From positions 3,410,001 to 3,474,000 of the forward strand of contig JBLDXI010000001.1 in assembly GCA_047495785.1 (NCBI GenBank): DNA of 64,000 nt, given 5' to 3'. Source of the stretch: Lepidodermella squamata. Lineage: Eukaryota > Gastrotricha. The notes beneath the pieces are model-generated. The model saw nothing but the letters and a program-made list of their open reading frames with translations, had not been told where the DNA came from and made no database searches. The translations under genes and the position numbers were made by a program. Shown piece by piece: positions 33,591 to 46,617 of the stretch (position 1 is its first letter; each line of letters starts with the position of its first letter).

Positions 33591-36500
33591 TCAACGATTA
33601 GCCTCTGACATTTGTCTATAAATCGGGTCTTCAGCACTTGGTGACTTTCCGAATCGGTGGCGAACGTGACTTGAGAGAGCGTCTCTCGGCCCTACGACAT
33701 TGACATGGCGCAGTTTAGCCAGGCGGCAAACTGCAGATTCTAGACGAGACAGGCCGTTTCGAACAACATCGGCGCCATGACGTTGTTCTTCGACTACAGT
33801 AGATACACCGCGGACTATCAGACCTAGCGGGTCTTGGACGTATTTTCTAGAGTAAACATCGTAGCCGTCCAAGTGTTGAAGTCGCTCGACAAGTAACGAG
33901 CAAACAGCCTATTAAAATCAAGAAAAAAATCACATGCAAAGTTCGAAATTTTTGTTTTCATTTATGGAAAGTCTGAAATTAAGCCGGAAATTTGTATGAG
34001 ATACCAAATCCCACTTTTCTGTTGCCTTCAACGATTTTTTCAAAAATCCTTGCGTAGAACAGGCCTTCCGAAACGGGGTAAAGCGAACCTCTTACGGGTC
34101 GCCGAGCAATTTTGATTAAACCACAAAATACCGCTTTCTTGGGTGTTCTCCGCTGCGATATCTTTCAGAATTCTTGACGTTTTACTAGATTTTCAAGTCT
34201 CAGATAAGCCTCAGAAAAAAATAATGGAAAACTATTTAACCAGAGAGAGGTAATCGAGTGAGAAGCCCTGGCGTAGACTTGATTATAAAATTATAATTAT
34301 AATTTAATTTTCAAAAAAAATTACTCGAAGTTAATTAATTGAGGCTGAATTTCCGGCGATTTCCTTCAATTATGAGGTACTCCTTAGCGGCAGCTAGCTT
34401 TCGCGCATTTCCCCCTGCTAAATTTCCCAAACTTTTTCGAAAGCTAATGTTTGAAAACTGATGTTTTCAGGCAGGATTGTACGCCAGGGGTGATTTTCTA
34501 TTGGCCATTCATCGGATTTAGATGATACGAAGGGTTGAAAAAATTCGTGAAAATTCAAAAAACTTTAAAATTACATGGTATCTCGCTGTCTTCTTTCGAT
34601 TGGCATCATCGCCGTTTTCAGCTTGACGATTGTCATCAGTACCGTTCACATCAGCAGTTCCATTCGACTTCCTAAAAATCCGCGTTATCACCCATCGAAC
34701 AGCCTCGAACACGTATTCTATCAGGTTGAACGGGATCGGTAAGATATTGTAAGAATCGTAGTGTTTCATCCACAGCGAGGCGCGCATGAACTTCCACTCG
34801 GCATCGCGGTCGTTGTAAATCGTATCAAAGGTCTTGCTCATAATCGCAATCAACATATTGACTAGAACAACGGCTGTAATCATCAGATAGGCTCCATATA
34901 GAACGTAACCAACGCCGACAGTTTGAGACGAAAGACTAGTTTAAAAATCCAAAAATTAAAGAAAAAATTAAGAAAGAAAGAAATTACTTGATAAATATTT
35001 GACGCATTTCCAAGGTCACAGAACTATTTTGATCGGCCAAAGCGTCCATATTGAGGTTAATACTCTGAATTTGTGGCGCGTTGATTTCGCCGATGCCAAA
35101 CGATGACCAGAACAAATCTTTCATCAAAGTCCCCATCCTAAACAAATTTCGAATTGCCTTGCCTTCTCATTTTTCATAACTTGAACTTACGATGAAAAGT
35201 CAGAATTTGTACATGAGTAGTTGACGTAGAGTAAGGAAAGAGCTGAGACAAATCCAAGCATAATAATTGCCCATAGAAAGAGCACGCTTATTGTATCAGC
35301 CTAAAAATTGGGAATTTAGAAGCTAAATTTTTAGGAAATTTCCGATATTTTCAAACCATCATTCTTTGAAAGGCGATTGTTAAAGGCCCGAAAACTGAAC
35401 TGCTCGGCATGACGAAGAGCAGTCGGGCGAATAGGAAAACGTTCCCAAAGGCGATGAGCATATCGGAAATTTGACTCAAATCGTAATTAATCGAAAGCGG
35501 TTTCGTTATAAGGGTCGAAATAACACCCAATTCGCCCATTCGACATCGATACACTGTATCGCAATAGTATCCCTGAGAGGAATTTGCCATAAAATGAAGG
35601 AATTTTTGGAAATCTAAATATTACTCGGTACATAGGGTCTTGAGAAATCATCGCAGCAATTACGCCATCCAGCAAAAATCCGGTCATGAAGCACAACAAA
35701 CCTAACCAGTCGACAATATTGCCCATATCCTGACAGAAATATAGGTGAAAAATTGATTTTTCGATCCGAAAATTCCTACTTTTAGGTGGTCTTTGACACT
35801 TCTCAGATGAATCATTTCTCGGCAATGACCAGCCATAAAGCCTGAAAATTTTAAATTTTCTTCTCAGATTTTTTCGGATTTTTTTCCATTTTTACCAATT
35901 ATCCATAGGATCATGAGTCCTTTCCAGACGTAAAAATCCGTATGACCCTGGCTCGAGCAAACACTGTCCCACAGGGCGTGAGGCTGCGAGTCTAAAAGCG
36001 TGCGAAAAACAATGACGAGGAAAGTGACCGTCGACACGGTTCGGTGCAAATACTTGACGTAAGGCGAGCTCATGATCGCCTTCACCTGCCGCGGACAGCA
36101 CGGTATAAGGTAGAGCAGCGACGAGAACGGATACGAAACGACGGCGGCGAGCGTGAACAGGAAAAACACGGTGTAGCCGCGAAGTGACAGCCATTCAACG
36201 CCGCGGTACCATTCGTTCAACGCGTAGCGCTGCGTCACCGGGTGGGCGATGAATTTCTTCTGGCCGTAATGTATAGCCATGTTTATAGCTGCGAGTTTGT
36301 TTTCAGGTGTCAGCGTCGTTGTTTCCTTTTCTCTATCGCTGAGCAAATTGCCGTGAGATAGAATAATGGTTGTCTCATCGCTACCCTGGCACTGGTTGAA
36401 AAGATCTACCGCGAAAATTCTACACGCTTCTGCAAGCTCTCGGTACTCAATCTTAAAAGAAAAAACAATGAAAAATCATTTTTCGGTGTTTTTGGAATAA

Positions 36501-37947
36501 TTTGTTATTTAAAAAATTCATGAAAAATTTATAAAAATATTTCTGCTCTAAATTTTCCCGATTCCTTGTGATTTTGACTTCTTCTTTTCTTTATCGATAA
36601 TGACTATAATAATCTCTGATGACGGAAAAATCACTGATTTATTATATCGATCCTTGAAATCGATGCCAGCTGATGAAAAACTGACCACTCATATCGCAAA
36701 TTACGCTATCAGTTTTGGGCGTGAAAAATACAGATTCTAGGAAAGACGTAAAACCTCAAATTTAGTTGGAACCCGATATTTGGGATAAGCACTTGGCACC
36801 TGGAAATTTCCTAGAATTATTTTTAAAATTCCTTTGTCTGTTTTTAATTGAGATTTTTTAATACTCCGACTCTTAATTTGTTAAATCAAAGTAGTTGAGC
36901 TAGTTGCGGGCTAAATTAATTAATGGAAATCCTAAGTGTCGTACAGTTGAGGAGGACAGGCATGAGTAACGCAATCTTTTATATTTATGAAATTATTATA
37001 GTAAAGCCTACACTGTAATCACTCTCGATTTTCGACAGCATATCCAGCTCGACGCTCAATTTGAACGACTCGATAAACGGATCAACGGCTAGTGACAGAT
37101 AGGCATTAGTAGCCATCGCACTATAAGCAGCTAGGCGCGACCGTGAAAAGTGAACAAAATCCAATTGTCGCATGTTCCTAGTATGGACAGACAAATTAAA
37201 GAGTTTTTCTGAGAAATTGGACAAAAAACAGCAAATTTACGTGCACTCGCGGCATGAGCAGAAATAATTGTGGGGCCTGGTTATAAGACACATGGAAAGT
37301 CATGTGATCATGCGAAATTCGGGTATAATTCAACGGTTACTTTTTAATCGTAAAACCGGCTTCAACAAGCTGTCTCACAATTTCCGTATTGCCACGGATC
37401 GCGGCTAAAGTTAACGGATTGCCCTCGGGGCGTCTCAGGTCATGTGGGCGGAAATGAGGTCGGAGCGGGTCGGGGCCCGCAGTTGAAAATTCATCATTGC
37501 TCGAGCCCAAATCGGTCAACAGAAATATGTTCTTTTTACGCTTGAGTAAAGCCGATCTTAATAACTGATAAATTGAATGAAAATATTATTGAAATATAAT
37601 TTATCAAATATATTTCAAAATTATACCAGCTTCAACGCGGTTGAGTTGTCTCGGGCAACCGCTCCAAATATAGCAACTCGAATGTGACTCAGATTAGCTC
37701 TTGGTAGTAGTAATTCTAACAATTCTTAGAAAATTCTGAATATATTAACAATGATCAATATTTGATCTGAATTACCACAATCTTCCTGATCGATAGCGAG
37801 CTGTAACGGAAATTTCCCGCTCTCGTTGACGATATTCGGATCGAATTGCGGATTCGCTAAAAACCTACTCAGAGCCTCGTAGTTGGTCGTTTGGATAGCT
37901 GAAAAAAACTCAGCGGCCGTGTTTGCAACCGAATTTCGGCTAGGCAT
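33591..37947 (-). CDS. TRPC-type cation channel, 857 aa
   Basis: Thirteen exons join in phase (2574 nt): 37947-37776, 37724-37627, 37564-37341, 37276-37241, 37177-37012, 36451-35896, 35841-35780, 35729-35625, 35572-35357, 35300-35191, 35137-34988, 34935-34575 and 33908-33591. TRPC channels are tetrameric plasma-membrane Ca2+/Na+ channels, often gated downstream of phospholipase C. The N-terminus carries ankyrin-like repeats (LQLAIDQED, GNPLTLAAIRGNTEIVRQL) and the TRPC CSCREC Cys motif near residue 186. A linker (YRELAEACRIFAVDL, HYGQKKFIAHP) precedes six membrane segments from about 325. The pore exon reads MKDLFWSSFGIGEINAP, S6 is YLMITAVVLVNMLIAIM, and the TRP box follows as EWKFMRASLW (about 678-687). 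The C-terminal exon sits after a 666-nt intron and has no known motif, so its linkage is least certain. Confidence 0.88.
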
Positions 37948-38633
37948 TTTTGAAATTGCTGAAAATTTCTCCTACTTTATAGCACAACTTCTTCGCTCGA
38001 TTCGCACACCTCGACCTGTCAAGCTGCATTTTTCACCCACGTGTCAAGTTCAATTAAGCTTAAATAACGTGTCACAATCCGAACAATTGAGTCAGTATAA
38101 TTTATTTGTTCTTTTATTCACTTCACAAAAACGAATTGACATTGATCGTTTTATATTATAATTTTAAAATGAAGATAGAAACGTGCTATAGCGGCCGTGT
38201 TTTCTCAATGCAGGTCAGTTTTTGTAGCGAAAATAGTAATTGCGACTCGTTAAATAAGCATGTGGATATATATTGCATGGCGCTAACGTTGGAAGCGAGA
38301 GATACTAAAGAACTACAAAAATTATACATTTTAGTTGAAAATATTGAAATAAATGACACATATCAGAATGCAGCAGGAGATGCTTGACACTTCAAACCCG
38401 TGATTGAATTTATTTTGAATGAAATAAGGCATGCTTTAATAAATTTTTTCGGCATCTTTCAAACAAGGCACAACCTTACAGATAGATTCTTTTGCTGTAA
38501 TAATACGAAATTTGAAGGAGCAGATCGCGAAAGCACCGAGACAGCATCAAGTGTATGAAATTCAAAAAAGGCGGAAAATATTTATATATATTATCTCGTA
38601 AGCCACTTTCAACAATTTTTCTAGCTAAATTTT
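37948..38633. other. Intergenic, no gene seen
   Basis: This lies between the TRPC start and the Tuba-like stop. A plus-strand open frame at 38169-38387 (MKIETCYSGRVFSMQ...) lacks homology and splice support, so I leave it uncalled. Confidence 0.4.
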
Positions 38634-41600
38634 CTAGTCCATCAAATTCAACAGCATTGCGTCGACTGAGGGAGATGGCGTGAACGGGCGTAAAGACCTC
38701 TTAGGGACAAAACCTTTCGTCACGCCCGTGTCGACAAACCACCGTTCCGCTTGGCCGGTTGGGTCGTGGCGTTTCACGATGCCAACTAGGGCGCCGCTAG
38801 GCAGGGCTAAATCCATCGGTTGCCGCGTTACAGTCGGTTCAACAGTGATAAATAGGTCCGAAACTGGGTAGGCATTGCGCAGAGTCGATGAACTGGACGT
38901 GTCAATTAGTGGCGGGGGGATGTTTGGCGTGGTGAGTTGAATCGGAGTAGTAACGCTGGGTCTTTGAAATGGCGTTAGGCTATCTGTCGTTGTTTTGCTG
39001 CCATTGACTAAAATGGGTAAAATTTTTGACATTCAATTTACATCTAAGCCATTCAGTGACAAGTGTCTTGTTATAAGGTCAAGCCAAAATGTCTCCTCAA
39101 ATTATGTCTTAAAAAATAACCCACGGCGAGCAAATTTCTGCGAAAAATAACAGATGCTAGAAATTTAATTTATCAAGATAATTAACTGAGGAATTGGATA
39201 CTTTCCAGAACGAAGGATGATTATTTTCCATTATCTTCGAACTAGTTATACAACTTCAAAATGAAAGTTTCGAAGTATATACAAATTCACCAGTAAGATT
39301 GCATCCCAAGTAATTTCTTATCGTCATTTTCAATAAAATTATTTTTCGCCTTTTATCAAAAATCCTGAAATTTTTAGAAACTTATCAGTTTTTTATTTCG
39401 AGCCCCTATTATTATTCTGCATGAAAAACGGGTGTTGTTTTCACAAATGAGTGCAATAAGAGCAATCTGACAAAAAACGGCAATATTCATTAAATTTGTT
39501 TACCCCTAAAAGCGAAAAAGCCCTCAGCTATTCAGATCTCTCTTGAGGATATCTACAGAATTATTGAAACGTGTAAATATGGCTGGCGTGAATAGAATGC
39601 AATAACACAATTTTCTATTTATCAACGATAATCGAGTACATAAATTGGCCCAATTTACATTTAGAGAGTGAAAATCGACGAAAATAATGAAAACTATCGC
39701 TTACATGGCATTGGGCTTTTGCGATTTGATTCGGCTTTGACAAAGCTGAAAACGCTCATTTGCGACAAACTCCGCGACAAATTCGCAGACGCCGCGACAC
39801 TCGTCGTTTGAGGATTCAAAGCCGTAGCCGCCGATCTCGCAATCATTGAATAATGCCGCAGAAATGACACGAAAGACAGCAATAAAATGCGGTAAGAAAA
39901 TCGGCACAACGACGGCAATTCTTCCGATAACTGCGCATTTATCGCAACAAAGTCAGTTCGAGCTGTTGTTAAAGCAGCGTCATGCTCACTGTTGCCATTG
40001 TTCGATTCTTGATGGCCACTTAGCCGGCGGAAATCTAGCAATTTATCCTGCCGTTTTTTCATAACATGAGCCGGGCCTTGGAATAAATCGACAAGTTGCC
40101 GCAGCGGGTCGACAGATAACGCGTTAATTTTTCCGACCCGGTTCGACGTAGGGCCGGTATCAAATGCGCGGAAAAACTGCTCGCGGAATACGCCAATTTG
40201 CGATACAGAAACATCGCCCGCCGCAAATTCATTCACAGACGTAACCAATTCACGCTGAGCGGCTGCAAATTCGTTGTATGTCTCGGTCCAACGCTGTAAT
40301 AAGCGAACCGTTTGCCGAAACAGCCGATCAACAGCCTGAAATTCTTGCTCACGGCGGTTGAACTCCTCGTCCATTAACGCCGGTGAAAAACTGATTGAAT
40401 CAGACAACCGCTGGGAGAAACGGCCTGTTTTCTTCCGAATCGTATGAGCACTGATTGCTTTTGATAAACGCGTGGTTAACGACGGCGATCGGCGGTATTT
40501 CAACACCAAATCCAACCTACGCCTGGTTTCGTTTAACCGGCTCGTTAGGGTGGATAACTGGCCTGAGGCTGATGCTAGGGCCTCCGTGTCAGGATGTTGC
40601 GGCGCGGTGCTGCGGATAAGTTCCGACAACAATAACGGGTATTTCAAAATTCGTTGTACTGGTTTGAGGAGTATCGACTCTAGGCTGAAAGCTGACGTTC
40701 GTTGTTGTTTCATAATTTCCGTCACTTTTTGAACATATTCACGCGTCGCATCTACAGCGGTTAAACGGGTAAGAAACGCCGCTGCTCCGGGCTGGTGTTG
40801 GCAATAACGGCTATACACAGATTCTAGTTCATTCGATAATTTAACAAAGCAACTTCCGATTAATTGCGCATCCTTCGGCTTATTTGTCTCGTATTTCAAT
40901 GCGTCAAGCAACCTGCGACTCACTTCGGCCACTTCAGACATATTGCCGAGTAACGGGTGGCTAGTACCCGGTGAAATTTGACAGGCAAAACCGGCACCAA
41001 CTTGCGGCACTGGGGTGGTATTTATCACCTTGACACATAATTCAAGGTCAGCCAAATAACTTTCTTCAGTAGAAATAAGCTCTTCAATAACTTTGGCACG
41101 TTTATCGCCAGATACGCTGTTCCTTTGAGCTGATAAATTAGCCGGCGGGGGTCGCTCCGGTTTGTAAGCTGGTAAAAATTGGGCGGTGCTTGGTGATTCA
41201 TTCGCCGCTGGGCTGAACATCAAGTTGGGACTCTTTGACCCAGAATCAACAAATGACGACGATCTTTGCTGCTTAGTCGGCAATAGCGTCAAATTTGAAG
41301 GCGGCGATAACGACGGCTGAGGTCTCGGCCTCGCAATACCATACTGTTGAGGAGGTTGTGGCAGTAGGGGTGGCGAGATCGCCGGGGGTCTTGATGCATT
41401 TGTTGACGACGTTGCCAGACTGAGAAGATCGAAATCGAGTTGTGTAGGCTGTAAAATGCCTGTTGTTTGTTTTGGCACTTGAGATGGCGGGGGTGGCCTC
41501 GAGGGCGGTGTGGCTTGGTATGTTTTCTCAGCCACTGCCCTATTCATCTCATACTTGACTAAGTCGTCGAGTGAAAACGAGCTGTTTAGCTGAGACAACG

Positions 41601-42985
41601 TGCGACTATCGAACACATTGGCGGGTTTATTGGCAGCAGATCCAAATCCGTTATTTGTGAAAATGTCACCAGGTGGATTGGCGTAAGTCGCATTCGGGGA
41701 TGAGCCCATTTGATATGGCGATGTACTAGAAATGGGAGTTGCTCTATTTGGCATGTCATATGTTGATTTAGAACTCGTCAACATAGATGGACTTGGCGTC
41801 GAGGCTTTGCTTTGATGAACTTCTTTGAAAATTTCATCGAAATTGATATAAGGCTCAGATGGCGGTAGAGGTGGTGGAGCAAATTTTGGTGGCTCGTCGA
41901 ATTCATGGGGGTCTGAGTAACTCGGTTTGGCAGGCGAGATTTCAAGAACGGGAGCAAGAGGCTGAGCGGGTAAAGCGCCCGGTACATTTTGATAAATCTA
42001 TTCGAAATTTAATATTAAAAGCTAATTGAAAGAAAACATTCGTCAATAAACCTCTCGTTTTGGTTGATCGTAGCTTTTCCGGGCTCCATAATCATATTGA
42101 CTACTGGCAGGTGCACTGCTGGCAGGCTGAGTAGTGCTATCTTCAAAAATTTCCTTGTGCATCGCCCGCCATGTCCTCGACAACGGAATATCAGTAGAAG
42201 CTGACGACTGATCCTTCTCGGGAGAGATTGCGCAGATAAACTCGATAAAACTTTTCGGAAACTGCCCAGTCTTATTATCGCCAATTCTGCAGCCGGAAAA
42301 CCAATTTTCATCGACAGCTTTCAAAACTTTGACTTCATCATTGAATCGCAAGGATAGTTCGTCACCATATCTAGCATCGAAATCAGCAATAACGCGACCT
42401 TTGAAAGGAGGATTCTGCTGAGGGGCGTAAGCGTCATGTTGCTGTAATATTGAAGCTGCGTTATTATGCTGGCCGACTTCGACAACGAATGTTAGCGGGA
42501 ACATCTTAAGCGGAGTTGTAACTGGCTGTAATGCCAACCGTCCTTCCCACCATTCTTCGTTTACGGGTCGCTCTCCAATGATTAAATCACCTAAAGTGAC
42601 ATCAACACATAAACACTTGAAGAATCATCAGCAGAGGTCTGCCTTACCTGATTTGAACTCAAGATCACCTTCAACGCCGGTGTAAAAATCGGCGATAGCC
42701 AGGAACATCTCTTGCTCACCTTCGCGAAGTTTGAATGTCATTTCTTTCAAGTACGTAGCGGGGACAATTCCTTCATCCCCCATCACTATGTGCCTGCATT
42801 TAATCCATTCTTGGCCGATCTAGAGTAGACAAATCCAATAATACATTTTGAATACAGGAAAGATGAGAAATTACCTTTTCTAGTATTAGAACTATCTCGC
42901 CAGATCCGACCGACAATTGACCATCAGCAGTAGGATTGAAGGGATACAAGACTTTGGCAAGTTGTATAGACGTGATGCTAGGCAT
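38634..42985 (-). CDS. Tuba/DNMBP-like Rho GEF (SH3x3-DH-BAR-SH3), 1162 aa
   Basis: Five exons join in phase: 42985-42875, 42819-42648, 42590-42052, 41997-39705 and 39007-38634 (3489 nt). Tuba-type proteins link dynamin, actin regulators and Cdc42 activation at membranes and cell junctions. Visible domains are SH3-1 (about 8-62, AKVLYPFNPTADGQLSVGSG), SH3-2 (about 75-130, AIADFYTGVEGDLEF...EEWWEGRL) and SH3-3 (about 165-220, VIADFDARYGDELSLRFNDE). A long Pro/Ser-rich linker follows. The DH domain is at about 573-755 (KVIEELISTEESYLADL and LLKPVQRILKYPLLLSEL). A BAR-like helical region lies at about 775-1010, and a C-terminal SH3-like end (GIVKRHDP, GFVPKRSLRPF) closes the protein. There is no PH domain, which is the DNMBP arrangement. 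Confidence 0.92.
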
Positions 42986-43833
42986 TTTCTCCTACTATAT
43001 GCCCTAGTTCGAAAGCAAATGGTGGGTAAAACCAAAATTGACGATTGATGGGCCATGGGATGATAATAACATTAGAAATCGGCCGAAAAATATTGGAAAC
43101 ATTAGGGAATCTTTGTCATAGGGAATGTCTGTCAGTGGGAGTGATTGTGAGCTTCTGAAATAAAATATATAAATGAGCGTTGTATGTTGTATAGTAAGTC
43201 TCAGAAGGCAGCCTCTTCACAAAAAGCGTAGTATGTCGTTCGTCGTAAAACGTAAAAGCACGACACTTCCATACCTCCATACTTCCAGAAAAAGAAAGAA
43301 ACTGAAAAAAAACTGCTGACCCAAGCCGGTGGGGAAAAATTTACGCGGCAAAAAGAGAGATGTCAAGGTCTAATATTAAAATTCACAATTAATTAGGCGC
43401 ACATATTTTATACATTTTTAAATATATATTTGTTTCATTGACGACTCTTATCTCGTTATTTCTTTCTTTTTGTAGATTTTCGCCAATTATTTTTGCCAAT
43501 TTTTGCGCGAGTTAATCTTCGGATCGCGGCGGGCGGTTCTTTGCCGAGGAACTGCGCAAACCAAACCCCTTTTTATTCTTCTTATTCATATTTTCAATTA
43601 GAATAGAATAGAATAGAATAGGAGCCATTACGTTATCCTGCTGTTAGGTCGGGAAAATCTTCGCCATCAGGACTAGGGCCATAGGACTGTTCGTTGCGGT
43701 ACCTGCGGTACCTACTACGAAGTCGTTAAATAAGCAACAACTGTTCGCAATTTTTCTAATACAGGAGCATGTCTGTTTCATTTTACTGACGTGAGTAAAA
43801 TTAGCTGATTTATTAGTTCGTGTAACGATGACA
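42986..43833. other. Intergenic with (AGAAT)n microsatellite
   Basis: 5' flank of the Tuba-like gene and 3' flank of the tetraspanin gene. A short pentanucleotide repeat (AGAAT)n lies near 43598-43620. No coding region is seen. Confidence 0.5.
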
Positions 43834-44837
43834 TCATAGGTTAGCAGATTTTGACTTTCGCCTCCTCTGAGCTATGAGTATGCCTGAGGAAATAGCTGCA
43901 AACATAGCCACCACCGAAAGTGCAATTGGTATCATGTTTATATTTGCTGCTATTCTAGAGTCATCAAATCTTTTAAGCAACGGCACAATTCTGTTTCCAC
44001 ATGGTGGGTCGGTGTTGCTGAAATTTGGCTCCAACTCGCAAGGCATTGATCGAACCGTGCCACGGTACTTACTGCAACAAGAAGTTGGCACACGAGGAAC
44101 ATCCGGCCTTCCCTCAGTTATACCCCAAAGCCACCACAAGTCAGTATTTTCCATGTAGTCGGTAAATCCATAAGCACCGCAACAGTTCAGTGTATCTTCG
44201 ATATTTGTTATTATCGGTTTTATCAAAGCGAGGTGATAGATAATGGCTGGAGCAAATCGTTCAGCAGCCACAAGTCTAGTTACAAATAAAATGATGAATG
44301 ATACACTGCAAAATGCCTGAGCCGAGCAGTATAGCCTGAAAAAAGAATTTAAACAATTGAACCTATGAAAAAGCAGAGAAGCCTTACTCAAGCAATGCGT
44401 TTTTTCTCTTCTTCATCCTGGCTCGGTGAAATCCAATCATGCCGAAAGCAGTGAATATTGCCTGAAACAAAGAAATTCCGAACATAAAATCGACAAGCCA
44501 ATTGACGTAAGGCAGGTATATATCCAACGCTGTGATGTTATTCTCGCGAAATACAAGCGCTAAACGGGGCTGAATATTTCGAAGAAGTTGGCGTCCTGTT
44601 TCAATGACAGAATCGCTGATGAACGACGACCGCACAACCAATAAAACTACGGTAAAAATTTGCGAGGCGATGGACATGCAACATCCGAAGATTGCTATCC
44701 CAAAAATATATTGAGCTACAAAAATAATAGTCAAATTGTGGATAATGAATGGGGCAACAGTTCCTACTTTTTTGAGGCTCAGGGACTGTAATGCTGGAAA
44801 CTGATTCAAGGCGAGTTCGAGTTGTCCCGCGGCTCAT
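43834..44837 (-). CDS. Tetraspanin-like four-TM protein, 299 aa
   Basis: Three exons join in phase: 44837-44768, 44715-44388 and 44335-43834 (900 nt). Tetraspanins organise membrane microdomains with integrins and other partners. Four hydrophobic segments are visible: FGIAIFGCCMSIASQIFTVV, FMFGISLFQAIFTAFGMIGF, FCSVSFIILFVTRLV and IALSVVAMFAAISSGILI. The large extracellular loop has the hallmark NCCGAYGFTDY followed by TSCC and further Cys. A basic loop (RARMKKRKNALLE) lies between TM2 and TM3. I chose the ATG at 44837 because a 52-nt intron joins it in frame; reading through that intron would require a non-ATG start. Confidence 0.8.
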
Positions 44838-45072
44838 TTCGCTGCAATTCTAAACCTTGAATTTGATCAGTCTTCATTTTATTCTCAAGGTTTCCCTTCT
44901 TGCGAATAAAAATGCTTTTAATCACGCAATATTTTCTCGACGCTTTATTATTCCGTATTCAATGGTACTATGCGTTCAAACTGTAGTTGCGTCGTTATAC
45001 ATAAATGATAAATAATAATTCTCAGATGCGAGGTGCTATCACAAAATCATAAGTTGTTCTATTAGGATGTAT

Positions 45073-46237
45073 TTAGATGTGCTTGTTGTCTGGCTTGCCA
45101 GCAGTAGCTTGACGGCGCTTCTTGATAGCATCTGAAAGTTTCTGGTTCCAAACCTAAAAATTGGAAAATTCAAAGAGTAATTTCCTATATTTAGCTGAAT
45201 TTTTACTCACCTTGGCTTCATCCGCAGTCAGCTTGGACGGCTTCATGAACTTCTTCAGCTTATCAGCATCCATGTTGTTGTCGCGGCCGTTGTGAACGTT
45301 GTTCAAGCGGTCTTGAATGATCTCCTCGGCGATGGCATCGAAATTGTTGACTTTCTCAATCAACTCGTGCTCTTCGTCCTCGGGTTCTTCGTTGGGCTTG
45401 CCGCCGCAGTAGGCGCCACCCTCCTCCTCATCCTGGCCAAGGTGACCCTCAGCAGCGTCCAGGAAAACAGACCGGCCCATGTGACCTTCATGCTCCTCCT
45501 GAAGAAAAATTAATAAAAAATGAAGAAATTTCAAGAAAATTTATTTCACCTCGTTGTACTCCTCGTCATCGCGATCATCGACGACTTGGCGGATGATTTC
45601 CTTCTCAAGAACAACGACCTTGAAAATTCAAAATAATCTTAATAAAAATGCAAAAATTTCAAACTTTTAGTGTACCTGATCGTCAACCTTGCCGTCGTGG
45701 TCAGTATCAGTTGGGACGAAGTAAATTCGTTCCTTTTGATCAACGACCTCCTTTTGGTGCTTCGCCTGCTCGTGATGACCAGGTTGTTGTTGCTGTTGTT
45801 GCTGCTGATGTTTCTGCTGATTCAGGAGTTGCTGATGAGCCTGGTCTTTCAAGAGCTGAACCGGGTCTTGGTGGTGAACCGGAGGCTGTTCCTGGCCTTG
45901 ATGATGAGCATTCTGGCTAGCTTGACGAGTGTGATCCTCGGCATGGCGCATGCGGCCATCCGGCTGCAAATTCTTGGCGAACTGACGCATTTGATCGGCA
46001 ATCATGTTTTGAATATTGCCAATATCGAAGGCATCTGAAATATAAAATTAACTAATTATGTATGCTGTTAATATATTCCAGGAATCACCTCAGCAAAATA
46101 ATCATAAATATTTAGGAAATTTTTCAGAATTTGTTTAAAATAAAACCGTAATTTCTGGGGTTTGAAGAAAGATCGAAGTGAAACTAACCAACGGCGCAAA
46201 GAATCGCAGCGGCAAAAATGATCGATTTGACCAACAT
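45073..46237 (-). CDS. Secreted acidic protein with EF-hand-like loop, 281 aa
   Basis: Five exons join in phase: 46237-46189, 46034-45676, 45618-45550, 45498-45211 and 45153-45073 (846 nt). The start encodes a signal peptide (MLVKSIIFAAAILCAVG). Then comes a His/Gln-rich stretch with a poly-Gln run, and an EF-hand-type calcium loop DTDHDGKVDDQV followed by a helix (VLEKEIIRQVVDD). A second degenerate loop (NGRDNNMDADKLKKF) follows. The body is strongly acidic (DEEEGG, NEEPEDEEHE). It may be a secretory-pathway or extracellular Ca2+-binding protein, comparable in style to nucleobindin, calumenin or MCFD2, but I cannot assign it to one of these. It is divergent from the chitin-binding gene with a shared 380-bp upstream region. 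Confidence 0.75.
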
Positions 46238-46617
46238 TTCTTACGTAATTTCCTCTAAAATCTGAACGGGAAAGAATTAAATTTAATTGAACAGGTAAAA
46301 AATCTAGAAATAAAATGGCGATTTAGCATTCTTATCAATGAAATCAGACGCCATATTTTAGAGCGCGTGAATTATTCGCACGCGAGGAAAAAATTGCGTA
46401 ATAGCATTCAAGCCCGCCTTGATCGCGTGCCAGCAATTTTCAAACTAAATTTTACTACCCGGATTTTCCTAACAATACATCGGCTAAAGATTGACCAACA
46501 ATCGATTGATACTCTTATCTTAGACAAATTTACCAAAATTAACCAATTTTTTTAGGTCGTTTTGAAAAAAGTACATCCGTCCCAATTTTCTTCGCGCGCC
46601 GTCGATTTTTTTTAGAC
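46238..46617. promoter_or_regulatory. Shared divergent promoter of two secreted-protein genes
   Basis: 380 bp separate the start codons of the acidic EF-hand-like gene (-) and the chitin-binding gene (+). Both products have signal peptides, so co-regulation is plausible but unproven. Confidence 0.4.

Noticed and set aside
38169-38387. Plus-strand open frame starting MKIETCYSGRVF
   Set aside because: It superficially recalls small ribosome-biogenesis proteins, but the Cys spacing is wrong, there is a donor-like site inside, and no second exon fits.
44601-44837. The tetraspanin ATG frame read through without splicing (78 codons)
   Set aside because: It lacks the tetraspanin segments. A 52-nt intron connects the ATG to the correct frame, so the unspliced reading is not the product.
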